DNA of 49,495 nt from positions 1 to 49,495 of the forward strand of contig NZ_FOQY01000047.1 in the NCBI RefSeq assembly GCF_900113865.1. The letters run 5' to 3'. The stretch comes from Streptosporangium canum (GTDB lineage: Bacteria; Actinomycetota; Actinomycetes; Streptosporangiales; Streptosporangiaceae). Of the stretch, positions 32,574 to 41,907 are shown piece after piece (position 1 is the stretch's first letter; the number at the start of each line of letters is the position of its first letter). Both the position numbers and the translations under genes were made by a program. The notes beneath the pieces are model-generated. The model had not been told where the DNA came from. It ran no database searches and saw only the letters and a program-made list of their open reading frames with translations.

Positions 32574-35176
32574 CGGCCCCGGAGCTCGGCGCGGACCGAC
32601 CGGTAGCCCTCGCCACGCCAGAAGGAGGCCAGGTCGGCGGTGACCGCCGCCGGGCGTCCGGCCGGGGAGAGCAGGTGGATCACCAGCGGCACCCCGGCCA
32701 CGCGCGGGGCCTCGTCCCAGCCGAACAGCTCCTGCAGCTTGGCGGCCAGAACCGGCTGGTCGCCGGAGTAGTCGACCCTGATCCGCGATCCGCTGGGGAC
32801 CTCGATCCGTTCGGGGGCCGTGTCCTCCAGACGGGCGCTCCACGGGACCAGGCGGTGCAGCGCCGAGGTCACGTCGAGGCGTTCCAGGTCGGACCGGCGG
32901 CGGACCCGGGACAGCTCGGGCTCCAGCCACAGGTCGGCCGCGCCGATCAGGGCCTCGTCGTCCGTCGCCGGCCAGGGGTCTCCGAGCGCGCGGCGGCAGA
33001 AGGCCAGGCGCTCGCGCAGGGCGACGGCCTCGGAGGTCCAGCGCAGGACCGCCAGGCCCTCGGTGCGCAGCCCCTCCAGGACGGCGGGTCTGACATCGGC
33101 GTCCCGGAGCCGGGCCGAGGACAGCTCGATGGCGCCGAGGCGTTCCACCCGGCGCGCCGAGACGTCACCGCGCCGCTCACCCGGCGGGACCCGCCACACC
33201 ACCTCCTCGCCGGAGCCGTACAGGGGCGCGGCGGCGAGCCTGGCGATCTCCTCGTCGATCACGACGGCCTGCCTGACGCGGGCCGACGCCGACCCCGCCG
33301 GCCGGTCCGCCACCGCGACGGCCAGCCATTCCGCGCTCGCCAGCCGTGACCCCTGGGGGAGCTCCGCGGCGGTTCCCGACGCCATCAGGTAGGAGCCGCC
33401 CCGCCACCGGGCCACCCGCTCCGGGTAGGCCAGCGCCACGACCAGCCCGGCCACGGCGTCGTCGCCCGGCTCCGGCCCCCGGCCCCCTCCGGCCGACGCG
33501 GAAGGCCGCCCCGCGCTCTGGCCCTGGCCGGCCGGCGCGGGAGGCCGCCCCGCGCTCTCGTCCCGGCCGCCCGGCGCGGGAGCCGGACGCGGCCGTTCGG
33601 CCTGCCCAGCCGGCGGGGGAGTCCGCCGCGGGCCGGGACCGGCCGGTGGGGGAGTCCGGCCCTCGCGGGGAACGGCCTGGGCCAGCCGCCTGGTCTCCTG
33701 GCGCCAGCGCGCGGAGAAACCGTCGCCGCCCCGCCGGGCGGAACGCCAGACGGCGACCAGGTCGTCACCGGCGTCCCTGGGGAGCTGCTCGGACAGCAGC
33801 GCCACCACCTCGGCGGCCCGGGGGCCGACGTCGATCAGGGCGCGGGCCAGGCGGGGGTGGACCCCGGCCCCGGCCATCCGCCGTCCCCGGGCGGTGACCC
33901 GTCCGTCGAGGGCGCCCAGGTCGTGCAGGGTCCGTCGCGCCGCGTCCATCGCGCCGGGCGGCGGCGGGTCGAGCAGGGCCAGGCCGGTGGCGGCGGGATC
34001 ACCCCAGCAGGCGGCCTGGAGGGCGAAGCCGGTCAGGTCGGCGAGGGCGATCTCGGGCTGGGCGTGTTCGGGGAGCCGGTCGTGTTCGGCCTGCGACCAG
34101 CACCGGTAGACGACCCCCGGGGCCTCGCGCCCCGCCCGGCCGGCGCGCTGGACGGCGGAGGCCTTGGACGCGCGGACGGTGGTGAGCGAGCCGAGCCCCC
34201 GGGCGTGGTCGGTGCGGGGCTCCCGGGCGAGGCCGGAGTCGACCACGATCCGCACGCCGGGGACGGTCAGGCTCGACTCGGCGACCGAGGTGGCGAGCAC
34301 GACCCGGCGGTTCTCGCCGGGCGAGAGCACGGCGTCCTGCACGCGGGCCGGGGCCTGGCCGTGGACCTGCAGGACGTCGACGCCGTGAAGCATCGCGGCC
34401 ACCCTGCCGATCTCGCCCACCCCCGGCAGGAAGCACAGCACGTCCCCTCCGTGCTCGACCAGCGCACGCCGTACGACCTCGGCGACGTGGGACAGGAACG
34501 CCGGGTCCACCCGCAGGCCGCGCGGGGGCGTCACCGGCCTGGTGGGCGGCGCCCAGACGGGCGTGACCGGGTGCATGGCGCCGGAGGCGTGCACGATCGG
34601 CGCGTCCGGCAGAGGTACGGCGGTCGCCGGCTGGTCGCCGGGGGCGCCGGAGCCGAGCAGCCGGGCCCAGGGCGCGGCGTCGGCGGTGGCGGAGGTGGCG
34701 ATGAGCCGCAGGTCGGGGCGGAGGGTGGCGCGGACGTCGAGGAGGAAGGCCAGGGCGGTGTCGGCGTCCAGGTGGCGTTCGTGGCACTCGTCCAGCAGCA
34801 CCGCGTCCACGCCGTCGAGCTCGGCGTCGCGCTGGAGCCGCTGGAGGAGGACTCCGGTGGTGACGACCTCGACGACGGTCTCCGGGCCGACCCTGCGCTC
34901 GCCGCGGACCGTGAACCCGACCTCCGCGCCCACCTCCGACTCCAGCAGCCACGCCATCCGCCGTGCCGCCGCCCGCACCGCCATCCGGCGGGGCTCGGCC
35001 ACGATCACCCGTTTCGGAGCCGAGCCGTCGAGGAGCCCGGCAAGCGCGAGCGGGACGAGCGTGGTCTTGCCCGTGCCGGGAGGCGCGGTGAGCACGGCGA
35101 CGCCACGCTCGTCCAGGGCCGCGAGCAGCTCGGGAAGAACGTGGCGGACGGGGAGGCCTGACCAGTCGGAACGCAC
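32501..35176 (-). CDS. hrpB: ATP-dependent RNA helicase HrpB
   Basis: 891 residues. DEAH-type motifs: Walker A 31-38 (APPGTGKTT), motif II DECH at about 129-132, motif III SATAD, and motif VI SAVQRAGRAGREAPG. The C-terminal HrpB domain ends with the conserved YPKHPWPEDP. HrpB is a DEAH/RHA helicase of uncertain cellular role in RNA metabolism. Odd feature: a proline/arginine-rich insertion of about 75 residues (TPPPAGPG and GRPPAPAGQG repeats) separates the ratchet part from the C-terminal domain. Tail-to-tail overlap with the uncharacterised gene. Confidence 0.94.
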   Translation of the reverse strand: MRSDWSGLPVRHVLPELLAALDERGVAVLTAPPGTGKTTLVPLALAGLLDGSAPKRVIVAEPRRMAVRAAARRMAWLLESEVGAEVGFTVRGERRVGPETVVEVVTTGVLLQRLQRDAELDGVDAVLLDECHERHLDADTALAFLLDVRATLRPDLRLIATSATADAAPWARLLGSGAPGDQPATAVPLPDAPIVHASGAMHPVTPVWAPPTRPVTPPRGLRVDPAFLSHVAEVVRRALVEHGGDVLCFLPGVGEIGRVAAMLHGVDVLQVHGQAPARVQDAVLSPGENRRVVLATSVAESSLTVPGVRIVVDSGLAREPRTDHARGLGSLTTVRASKASAVQRAGRAGREAPGVVYRCWSQAEHDRLPEHAQPEIALADLTGFALQAACWGDPAATGLALLDPPPPGAMDAARRTLHDLGALDGRVTARGRRMAGAGVHPRLARALIDVGPRAAEVVALLSEQLPRDAGDDLVAVWRSARRGGDGFSARWRQETRRLAQAVPREGRTPPPAGPGPRRTPPPAGQAERPRPAPAPGGRDESAGRPPAPAGQGQSAGRPSASAGGGRGPEPGDDAVAGLVVALAYPERVARWRGGSYLMASGTAAELPQGSRLASAEWLAVAVADRPAGSASARVRQAVVIDEEIARLAAAPLYGSGEEVVWRVPPGERRGDVSARRVERLGAIELSSARLRDADVRPAVLEGLRTEGLAVLRWTSEAVALRERLAFCRRALGDPWPATDDEALIGAADLWLEPELSRVRRRSDLERLDVTSALHRLVPWSARLEDTAPERIEVPSGSRIRVDYSGDQPVLAAKLQELFGWDEAPRVAGVPLVIHLLSPAGRPAAVTADLASFWRGEGYRSVRAELRGRYPKHPWPEDPLSAVATRRTNPRR

Positions 35177-35263
35177 CCGGCCAGTCTCCCCGAGTCCGGT
35201 GACCGGCGCGGACCGGGGGCCGGATCTCGCGCGGCCCGGGAGGGCCGGAGCGGGGTGACGGGC

Positions 35264-36103
35264 CTAGGCGTTGGGCGACAGGACGCCGAAGCTCACCAGG
35301 GCGATGATGGCGACGCCGAGGAGGATCCGGTAGATCACGAAGCCGGTGAAGCGGTGGGTGCTGATGTACTTCAGGAACCACGACACCGCGGCGTAACCGA
35401 CGATGAACGAGATCACGGTGGCCAGGATCGTCGGGCCCCAGTCGGGGGCCTTCCCCTCGCCGATCTTGAACAGCTCCAGGAAGCCCGCGCCCAGCACGGC
35501 CGGGATGGCCAGCAGGAAGGAGTACTTCGCGGCCTGCTCCCGGCGGTAGTCCAGCAGCAGGCCGGCGCTGATCGTTCCGCCGGAGCGCGAGACGCCCGGG
35601 ATCAGCGCGAGCGACTGGGCGAAGCCGTAGATCAGGGCGTGTGTGAAGCTGAGGTGCCGGTCCAGCGTGAGCTTGTTGCGTGCGGTGCGGTCGGCGAACC
35701 AGAGGACCAGGCCGAAGACGATCAGCGTCGTGCCGATCAGGCGCAGGTCGCGGAAGGCGCCCTCGATGGGGTCCTTGAAGGCCAGGCCGAGGACGACGAT
35801 CGGCAGGGTGCCGATGATCACGTACCAGCCCATCCGGGCGGCGTAGTGCTTGCGGAGGTCGGGCGTCCACAGGGCTCTGGTCCAGGTGGAGATGATCTCC
35901 CAGATCTCCTTGCGGAAGTAGATCACCACCGCGGCCTCGGTGCCGAGCTGGATCACCGCGGTGAACGCGGCCCCGGGGTCCTCCCAGCCGAAGAACGCCG
36001 ACACGACCCTGATGTGGGCACTGGAGGAGATCGGCAGAAACTCCGTCAATCCCTGAATGAGCCCGAGGACCACCGCTTCGAACCAGCCGATCAACTTGGG
36101 CAC
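35264..36103 (-). CDS. uppP: Undecaprenyl-diphosphatase (BacA type)
   Basis: 279 residues with about eight transmembrane segments. The two family signatures are present: QGLTEFLPISSSAHI (about 17-31, active-site Glu21) and PGVSRSGGTIS (about 168). Recycles undecaprenyl pyrophosphate to the phosphate carrier for peptidoglycan synthesis in the membrane and can confer bacitracin resistance. Stand-alone gene, divergent from the fifth sigma module. Confidence 0.96.
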   Translation of the reverse strand: MPKLIGWFEAVVLGLIQGLTEFLPISSSAHIRVVSAFFGWEDPGAAFTAVIQLGTEAAVVIYFRKEIWEIISTWTRALWTPDLRKHYAARMGWYVIIGTLPIVVLGLAFKDPIEGAFRDLRLIGTTLIVFGLVLWFADRTARNKLTLDRHLSFTHALIYGFAQSLALIPGVSRSGGTISAGLLLDYRREQAAKYSFLLAIPAVLGAGFLELFKIGEGKAPDWGPTILATVISFIVGYAAVSWFLKYISTHRFTGFVIYRILLGVAIIALVSFGVLSPNA

Positions 36104-36406
36104 CTTCCGTCCCAGCGCGTGCGTAACCTACGCGAGGCTAGCGGAGCGCGGGACTTCCCGTGACTCCGTCATCCGGCCGGGGGCGCCGGTGCTCGTCCCG
36201 GCCGGGGCCGTCGCGGCACTCGACGCGGCCGTCCGGGCCCCGGTCCCGGAGCCGCTGGAGCCGTGGACGCGATGCTCCGCCGGGATCCCGCCGGGGTGGT
36301 ACGGCTCCGCCGGGAGACGGAGACCTCCGGAGTTTTCCGGTTCCCCGTCAACCGAACCCCCGGTCCCGGCGGTAGTCATCCTCGGAGCACCGAGGTGGAG
36401 GCAGGG
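36104..36406. other. 303-bp divergent region between uppP and sigma module 5
   Basis: No gene. Proline/glycine-type low-complexity GC-rich sequence up to 36250, then the leader of the sigma gene with a GGAGGCAGGG ribosome binding site. No convincing -35/-10 pair was fixed by eye. Confidence 0.5.
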
Positions 36407-36898
36407 ATGACTGAGTTCGCGGAGTACGTCGCGCAGCGCCACGAACGGCTGCGAAGAACGGCGTACCTCCTCACCAGGGACTGGGCGATCGCCGAGGACC
36501 TGGTACAGACGGCGCTGGCCAAGGCGTGGGTCGCCTGGCGGCGGATCGACGGCGATCCCGATCCGTACGTCTACCGGATCATCGCCAACACGCACGCCTC
36601 CTGGTGGCGGCGGCGCTGGCGGGGGGAGGTGCCCACCGAGGTCCTGCCGGACCGGGCGGTCGCGGGCGACTTCACCAGCGACGTCGGCGACCGGGACGTC
36701 TTGTGGACGGCGATCAGCGAGCTGTCGGGCCGCCAGCGGGCGGTGGTCGTCCTGCACTACTTCGAGGAGATGACCCTCGCCCAGGTGGCCGACGTGCTGG
36801 GGTGCTCCGTCGGGGCGGTGAAGAGCCAGCTCGGCAGGGCGCTGGCCCGGCTACGGGTCGATCAGGGAGTTCGGACGATGACGGAGGCGAAGCGATGA
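36407..36898 (+). CDS. SigE-family ECF sigma factor (module 5)
   Basis: 163 residues, ATG at 36407 after GGAGGCAGGG. FAEYVAQRHERLRRTAYLLT followed by DWAIAEDLVQTALAKAWVAW is the region 2 signature of the actinobacterial SigE family; region 4 is VVLHYFEEMTLAQVADVLGC then SVGAVKSQLGRALARL. A different ECF subgroup from modules 1-4, yet again coupled by a 4-nt overlap to a membrane protein gene. Confidence 0.93.
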   Translation: MTEFAEYVAQRHERLRRTAYLLTRDWAIAEDLVQTALAKAWVAWRRIDGDPDPYVYRIIANTHASWWRRRWRGEVPTEVLPDRAVAGDFTSDVGDRDVLWTAISELSGRQRAVVVLHYFEEMTLAQVADVLGCSVGAVKSQLGRALARLRVDQGVRTMTEAKR

Positions 36899-38034
36899 CC
36901 CACACCGAACACGATCTGAGGGAACTGCTCGCGGCGCGCAGCGAGGGCGGCAGCGGGGGCGCCGCCCGGCTGGAGGAGATCGTCGCGAGGGGCCGGAGGA
37001 TCCGGCGGCGCAGGTGGGCGGCGGCCGGGACGCTGGCCGCGGCGCTGGCGGTCGTGGCGGGCCTGGCGCCGGTGCTGCTTCCCGGCGGGCAGGGGGCCGA
37101 CATCGCGGCCTCGGTCCGGGAGGACGAGCAGCGGGGGGAGGGAGTACGGCTGGCGGGCGTCCGCCTCGCGAACGTGGGGAAGAAGGAGAAGGTCTCCTTC
37201 ACCCCGAGGAGCGGGAAGACCTTCTACCGGGTGAACTGCGCCGGCCCGGTCCAGACCTTCGTACGCCTCGGCGACCAGGTCGACCACGGCAGGTGCGGAA
37301 GCGAGCAGGGGCGTGAGTGGTCCACGCTCGGCAAACTCGAAGAAGCCCGGGAGGGGGTCACCGCGGAGGTCGAGGTGTTCACCCTCCCGACCTCGCGGGT
37401 CCCGGCGGACATCACGGCGGAGACGGCCCTCTCACGAGAGGACTTCGACCGCGTGCTCGCGCTGGCCGAGCCGGGATCGGGCCTCTGGGAGATCGCGATC
37501 CACGACGGCGGCGTCTCCGACCGGTCGTGCTCGCCGGACATCTGCCTGCACAGCGGCACGCTGCCGGCGACGAAGGGGGAGCGGAACCTGGCCGGCCTGC
37601 CCAACAGCCACACGGTCGAGAGCCGCCGCTTCAAGGAGATCAACAAGAAGTTCAGGGTGAAGGCGGCTCTGAGCGGCCAGGGCTCGGTGTATGTCCGGTG
37701 CGAGGGTGCGGACCTGTATGCGTTCATCTGGCCGGGTGCCACCGGCGGCGTGCTGGCCGTGGCCCAGCCCTGCGGGGTGAAGCCGGTGAACTGGGACTTC
37801 CAGAGCACTGACGGTGTCACGGTGGCGGTGGTGCCGCGCGAGCAGGTGCCGGCCGACGTGGACTTCGTGTTGGATCCGGAGAAAGGCGCGGACCTGGCCG
37901 GGCAGGTCCTCGGCAGGCTCACGCCCGCGCCGGGGAACTGGGAGGTCGCCGTCCAGCAGTGGGACGACCCCCCGTCGAAGGTGAAGAAGTCCTGGTCCTC
38001 CGACGGGCAGGTCACCTTCTCCTATGAGGACTGA
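36895..38034 (+). CDS. Single-pass membrane protein, partner of the SigE-family sigma factor (module 5)
   Basis: 379 residues, ATG overlapping the sigma stop (ATGA). Cytoplasmic N-terminus about 1-42 with a basic RGRRIRRRRW stretch, transmembrane helix about 43-62 (AAGTLAAALAVVAGLAPVLL) and a large extracellular domain with FYRVNCAGPVQTFVRLGDQV, cysteines at several positions (CSPDIC among them) and repeated PADV/PADI strands. No zinc anti-sigma motif. Probably senses an envelope signal for the sigma factor; inferred from coupling. Confidence 0.75.
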   Translation: MTHTEHDLRELLAARSEGGSGGAARLEEIVARGRRIRRRRWAAAGTLAAALAVVAGLAPVLLPGGQGADIAASVREDEQRGEGVRLAGVRLANVGKKEKVSFTPRSGKTFYRVNCAGPVQTFVRLGDQVDHGRCGSEQGREWSTLGKLEEAREGVTAEVEVFTLPTSRVPADITAETALSREDFDRVLALAEPGSGLWEIAIHDGGVSDRSCSPDICLHSGTLPATKGERNLAGLPNSHTVESRRFKEINKKFRVKAALSGQGSVYVRCEGADLYAFIWPGATGGVLAVAQPCGVKPVNWDFQSTDGVTVAVVPREQVPADVDFVLDPEKGADLAGQVLGRLTPAPGNWEVAVQQWDDPPSKVKKSWSSDGQVTFSYED

Positions 38035-38249
38035 CAGCGCTGATGTGAATGAGCGTCTCCCGTTGAAGCCCGGCTCCGGGACCGACGTCGGTTCATGAAC
38101 GGGATGTGCCGGCTCCGGTGGGCACTGCGGGGCTCCTGCCGGGACCGGCCCCGCGGGCGCGGGGCCGTGATCGTGTAGGCCTCCGCCCCCCGATCGACCC
38201 GGGGAGGGAGCCGCGCGACGCTTCCGGCGCCGAGGCGACCCACCGGGGT

Positions 38250-38275
38250 GGGGTACGGCCGCGCGGCCGTACCCC
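38250..38275. terminator. 26-bp perfect palindrome, bidirectional terminator
   Basis: GGGGTACGGCCGC is followed immediately by its exact complement, with G-rich and C-rich flanks that extend the stem across a mismatch. It lies between convergent genes, 14 nt past the M28 peptidase stop and 215 nt past the module 5 partner stop. Confidence 0.65.
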
Positions 38276-38288
38276 CGCCCCGGTCCCG

Positions 38289-39797
38289 CTATCGGGTGAT
38301 CTTGACGTCGTCGACGCCGGCCTCGACGAGCGAGGCGCCGGAGGCGTCGGCGGCCTCGATGAGGATCCGGACGCTCTGCCCGGCGTAGGAGGAGATGTCC
38401 ACGTCGGCCACGGCCCAGGCGCCGTTGCGGTTGGTGGCCGCGCCGAGCTGCTGGAAGACCTGGGTGGTGGTGGAGCCGACGACCTTGACGCGCAGGTAGT
38501 CGGCGCTGGAGGCGTTGGAGCCGTGCGCGAGGTACCAGGAGAAGTTCAGCCTGAGCGTCCCGCCCGACGGCAGGGTGACGGCCGGTGACTGGATGGTGGT
38601 GGTGCCGCCGTCGATGTCGTGATCCCCGGCGGCGGCGCCGGCCAGCCGTCCGGTGACCAGGTCGTTGCTGCCGCTGACGGTGGTGCCGAGCTGCTTGGCG
38701 CCGCTGGAGGTGGTGGCCTCGGGGTCGCCGCGCTCCCACTGGCCGAGGGTGGCGGTGTCGGTGCCGCCCGGGTTGGCGGTCCAGCCGGTCGCCGTCTCGA
38801 AGGTGTCCTGCCAGACGGTCACGGGCGGGGTGGCCGTGGCGGTCGTCCACACCGCGTAGGCGATCGCGTCGGCGTTGCGGTTCAGCGCGGTGTCGTTGAT
38901 GTTCGCCGTGGTGTCGCACGCCCGGTGGTAGCAGGAGTCGAACGCCTGCCCCGCCGTACCGCCCCAGAGGGTGGCCTGCGCGCTGGACTTGATGCCCTCC
39001 GCGCCGGTGAACGTGCCGCCGGCGGGGATGCCGACGCTGATGAACGGCCCGTAGTCGGAGCGGCCGTCGAAGTCGGTGCCCCGGGTGGCCACGCCGATCG
39101 AGGTGAAGTAGGCCTGGAGCGTCGCCTCCAGCTGGGCGGAGCCCGCCGGGCCGGGGCCCGAGCCGACGCCGTCGGAGTTGTCGCCGTCGTAGACGAAGTA
39201 ACCGGCGTTGGGGGAGCCCACCATGTCGAAGTTCAGGTAGCCCTTGACCTTGGCCCGTTCGGCGGCCGGGAGGTTGGTGACGTAGTACTGCGAGCCGCGC
39301 AGGCCCAGTTCCTCGGCGCCCCACCAGGCGAAGCGGAGGTGCTTGGTGGGCGCCAGGGCCTGGCGGGAGACCTCCAGCGCGGTCTCCAGGATGGCGGCGC
39401 TGCCGGAGCCGTTGTCGTTGATGCCCGGCCCCGCGGTCACGCTGTCGAGGTGCGCGCCGACCATGAGGATGTCGTTCGGGTCGCCGCCTGGCCAGTCGGC
39501 GATGACGTTGTAGCCGGTCGCGCCGCTGTAGGTGAACGACTGCAGGGTGGTGGTGAACCCGGCGGCGTCGAGCAGGCCCTTGACGTAGTTCGCCGAGGCG
39601 AGATAGCCGGGGCGGCCGTGGGCGCGGTTGCCGCCGTTGGCGGTGGCGATGGACTGGAGCTGGGTGAGGTGTGCTTTCACGTTGGCGAGTGAGATGTCCG
39701 GTGGGACGGCCGCCGACGCGGCCGACGCGGCCGGCGCGGTGAGCGCCAGGGGGATGGCCAGGATCGCCGCCATCCCGATGGTCCACAGGTTGCGCAT
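38289..39797 (-). CDS. Secreted M28 family aminopeptidase with C-terminal beta domain
   Basis: 502 residues; the second of two adjacent ATGs (39797) is better spaced from GAGGAG. Signal peptide about 1-29 (AILAIPLALTAPAASA). Zinc ligands and catalytic residues of the Streptomyces griseus aminopeptidase type: His116 (GAHLDSV), Asp128 (INDNGSGS), Glu162/Glu163 (GAEELGL), Asp191 (NFDMVGS) and His291 (CYHRACD). A beta-rich C-terminal domain of about 180 residues follows, P-domain or MAM-like. Extracellular removal of N-terminal residues from peptides. Confidence 0.93.
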   Translation of the reverse strand: MRNLWTIGMAAILAIPLALTAPAASAASAAVPPDISLANVKAHLTQLQSIATANGGNRAHGRPGYLASANYVKGLLDAAGFTTTLQSFTYSGATGYNVIADWPGGDPNDILMVGAHLDSVTAGPGINDNGSGSAAILETALEVSRQALAPTKHLRFAWWGAEELGLRGSQYYVTNLPAAERAKVKGYLNFDMVGSPNAGYFVYDGDNSDGVGSGPGPAGSAQLEATLQAYFTSIGVATRGTDFDGRSDYGPFISVGIPAGGTFTGAEGIKSSAQATLWGGTAGQAFDSCYHRACDTTANINDTALNRNADAIAYAVWTTATATPPVTVWQDTFETATGWTANPGGTDTATLGQWERGDPEATTSSGAKQLGTTVSGSNDLVTGRLAGAAAGDHDIDGGTTTIQSPAVTLPSGGTLRLNFSWYLAHGSNASSADYLRVKVVGSTTTQVFQQLGAATNRNGAWAVADVDISSYAGQSVRILIEAADASGASLVEAGVDDVKITR

Positions 39798-39944
39798 CAT
39801 GCTCCTCGGGTTGTGAGGTGTGGGGGTCCCCCGAGCGGCGCGCACCTGGCGGGTGCGCGCCGTACAGCGTGGTGGTGCGCTTGCGTGGTGTCCCCCGGAT
39901 CCGCTGCCCGCGATGGCCGTCAGGTGGGATCCGCGGGACACGGG

Positions 39945-41489
39945 TCAGCGGGCCGCGTCCTCCGGCGCCCGCTTGGCGGCCGCGGCCGACCTCGCGAGGG
40001 AGGCGGCGTCGCGGTCGGGGATCGTGGACAGGTCGTAGGCGTAGAAGGCGGTGGAGTAGCCGATCGCCCGGGAGTTGCGGTCCAGCGCGGCGGCGTTGAT
40101 GTTGGTGATGGAGTCGCACGCCGCGTGGTAGCAGGGGTCGTAGGGGGCGTCCGCCGTACCGCCGAACACGGCGGCCTCCTCGGCGGTCTTGATGCCTTCG
40201 GCGCCGGTGAAGATGCCGCCGGCCGGGATGCCCGCCGCGATGAACGCGCCGTAGTCGGAGCGGCCGTCGAAGTCGGTCCCCTTGAAGCCCAGGCCGCGCT
40301 TGCCGTAGAACTTCTCGAACAGCTTCTCGATCTCGGCGGAGCCGGCCGGGCCCGCTCCGGCACCCTCGGCGTCGGAGTCGTCACCGTCGTAGAGGAAGGT
40401 GACGTCGTTCGGCGAGGCGACCATGTCGAAGTTCAGGTAGAGCCGGATCTTGTCCCGCTCGGCCTGGGACAGCCCCGCGACGTACTGGTCGGAGCCGAGC
40501 AGGCCCAGCTCCTCGGCGCCCCAGAAGGCGAACCGCACCTTGTTCTTCGTGGGCAGGTAGGCCAGCTTCAGCGCGGTCTCCAGGATGGCGGCGCTGCCGG
40601 AGCCGTTGTCGTTGATGCCGGGGCCCTCGGTGACGCTGTCGAGATGGGCGCCGGCCATCACGACCTCGCCCTTCTTGCCCCACAGGGAGTCGGCGATGAG
40701 GTTCTTGGTCTGGCCGACCGTGGTCTTGGCGTCGACCTTCAGGCGGACCGTCGTGCCCGGGGTGTCGGCCAGGTCGAGGCCGACGGAGGTGCTGGCGAAG
40801 ACGATCGGGAAGCCGAAGCGCCACTCGCGGATGTCGAACGCGAACGGGTCGGTACGGCCCGGCTGGCCCTCGTTGAAGAAGATCACACCGGCCGCGCCGG
40901 CCGCCTTCGCGTTCGTGGCCTTGTCGACGAACGGGCAGGTGCCCCGCTGGATGAGGGCGATCCGGCCCGGCACGAACCCGGCGAAGTCGGCGGCCTCGCA
41001 GCCCGCGGTGGAGGTGTTGGGGGTCGCGGGCACCGGGATCACCGCGTCGACGACCTGTATCTGCGCGGTGACGTCCCCGCCGCTGGAGTCGATCACGGTC
41101 AGGAAGTCGGAGGGGTTGGCGTAGGTCTTGGCCTCCGGCGTCACCTGCTGCAGGACCGAGGGGGAGAACTCCTCCCAGCTCACCGGGAACTCCACGTCGG
41201 TGGTGGAGACCTTGTAGCCGGCCCGCCGCAGCTTGTCCCGCACGTAGGCGAGGGAGGCGTCGTATCCGGGCGTGCCCGCGGCGCGGGTGCCGCCGTTGGC
41301 GTCGGCGATCTGCTGGAATTTGTCGAGATGCTTCTTGACGTTCTTGCCCTTGACCTGCGAGGACAGGGCGTTGGCCAGGACATCGGGGATGTCGGCCGTG
41401 GCCGCGCTCGCCGGCGGGGTGAAGGCGAGCGGAAGGGTGACGGCCGTGACCAGGGTGGCGGTCCGGACCAGGTTGCGTCGTAGGCGCAT
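39945..41489 (-). CDS. Secreted M28 family aminopeptidase with PA domain
   Basis: 514 residues from the ATG at 41489 (GAGGAGC upstream). Signal peptide about 1-30. A protease-associated (PA) insert at about 140-255 (GRIALIQRGTCPFVDKA, GAAGVIFFNEGQ) precedes the M28 domain, with His282 (GAHLDSV), Asp294 (INDNGSGS), Glu327/Glu328 (GAEELGL), Asp355 (NFDMVAS) and a terminal CYHAACD. Closely related to the next gene in the catalytic domain, so the two are tandem paralogues with different accessory domains. Gap between them 147 bp. Confidence 0.93.
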   Translation of the reverse strand: MRLRRNLVRTATLVTAVTLPLAFTPPASAATADIPDVLANALSSQVKGKNVKKHLDKFQQIADANGGTRAAGTPGYDASLAYVRDKLRRAGYKVSTTDVEFPVSWEEFSPSVLQQVTPEAKTYANPSDFLTVIDSSGGDVTAQIQVVDAVIPVPATPNTSTAGCEAADFAGFVPGRIALIQRGTCPFVDKATNAKAAGAAGVIFFNEGQPGRTDPFAFDIREWRFGFPIVFASTSVGLDLADTPGTTVRLKVDAKTTVGQTKNLIADSLWGKKGEVVMAGAHLDSVTEGPGINDNGSGSAAILETALKLAYLPTKNKVRFAFWGAEELGLLGSDQYVAGLSQAERDKIRLYLNFDMVASPNDVTFLYDGDDSDAEGAGAGPAGSAEIEKLFEKFYGKRGLGFKGTDFDGRSDYGAFIAAGIPAGGIFTGAEGIKTAEEAAVFGGTADAPYDPCYHAACDSITNINAAALDRNSRAIGYSTAFYAYDLSTIPDRDAASLARSAAAAKRAPEDAAR

Positions 41490-41706
41490 AACGCTCCTCG
41501 GGGAGTGGAACTCGGGGGCCCCATGCCTTGCTAAGGCGGAACGTACCGTGATCAACGACCTTCGCCTAGGCCCATTGACAGTGAGTCGCCTGATCCGTTC
41601 GGCCTCAGGCCCGACCCTGACAGGGTTTTCTCAGGGATGTCCGGGGAACGTGGAGGTCTTCGTCCTTCGTTTGGACAGGTGAAGAACAACCAGCCGGGGA
41701 GAGAAA

Positions 41707-41892
41707 ATGCGCCGTTCGAGAAACCACAAGATCATCGCCGGAGTCTGCGGAGGGATCGCCGACAGCCTCGGCTGGTCGCCCACGGTCGTCCGGGTGCTGT
41801 GGCTGCTGCTCTCGCTCATCCCGGGTCCGCTCTGGGTCGCCTACGTGATCATGTGGATCCTCGTCCCCAAGGCTCCCGCGGTCCGGTATTGA
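41707..41892 (+). CDS. PspC domain membrane protein
   Basis: 61 residues: a stand-alone PspC domain with SRNHKIIAGVCGGIADSLGW and a transmembrane segment (VLWLLLSLIPGPLWVAYVIM) ending WILVPK. GGGGAGAG precedes the ATG. Minimal PspC proteins sit in the membrane and are linked to envelope-stress responses. 15 bp upstream of lipB, probably the same transcript. Confidence 0.92.
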   Translation: MRRSRNHKIIAGVCGGIADSLGWSPTVVRVLWLLLSLIPGPLWVAYVIMWILVPKAPAVRY

Positions 41893-41907
41893 AAATAAGC
41901 TGGGGGC

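Noticed and set aside
39813..41483. 556-codon open frame antisense to the PA-domain M28 peptidase
   Set aside because: Composition is Gly/Arg/Val-rich shadow sequence; the minus strand carries all zinc ligands and a signal peptide.
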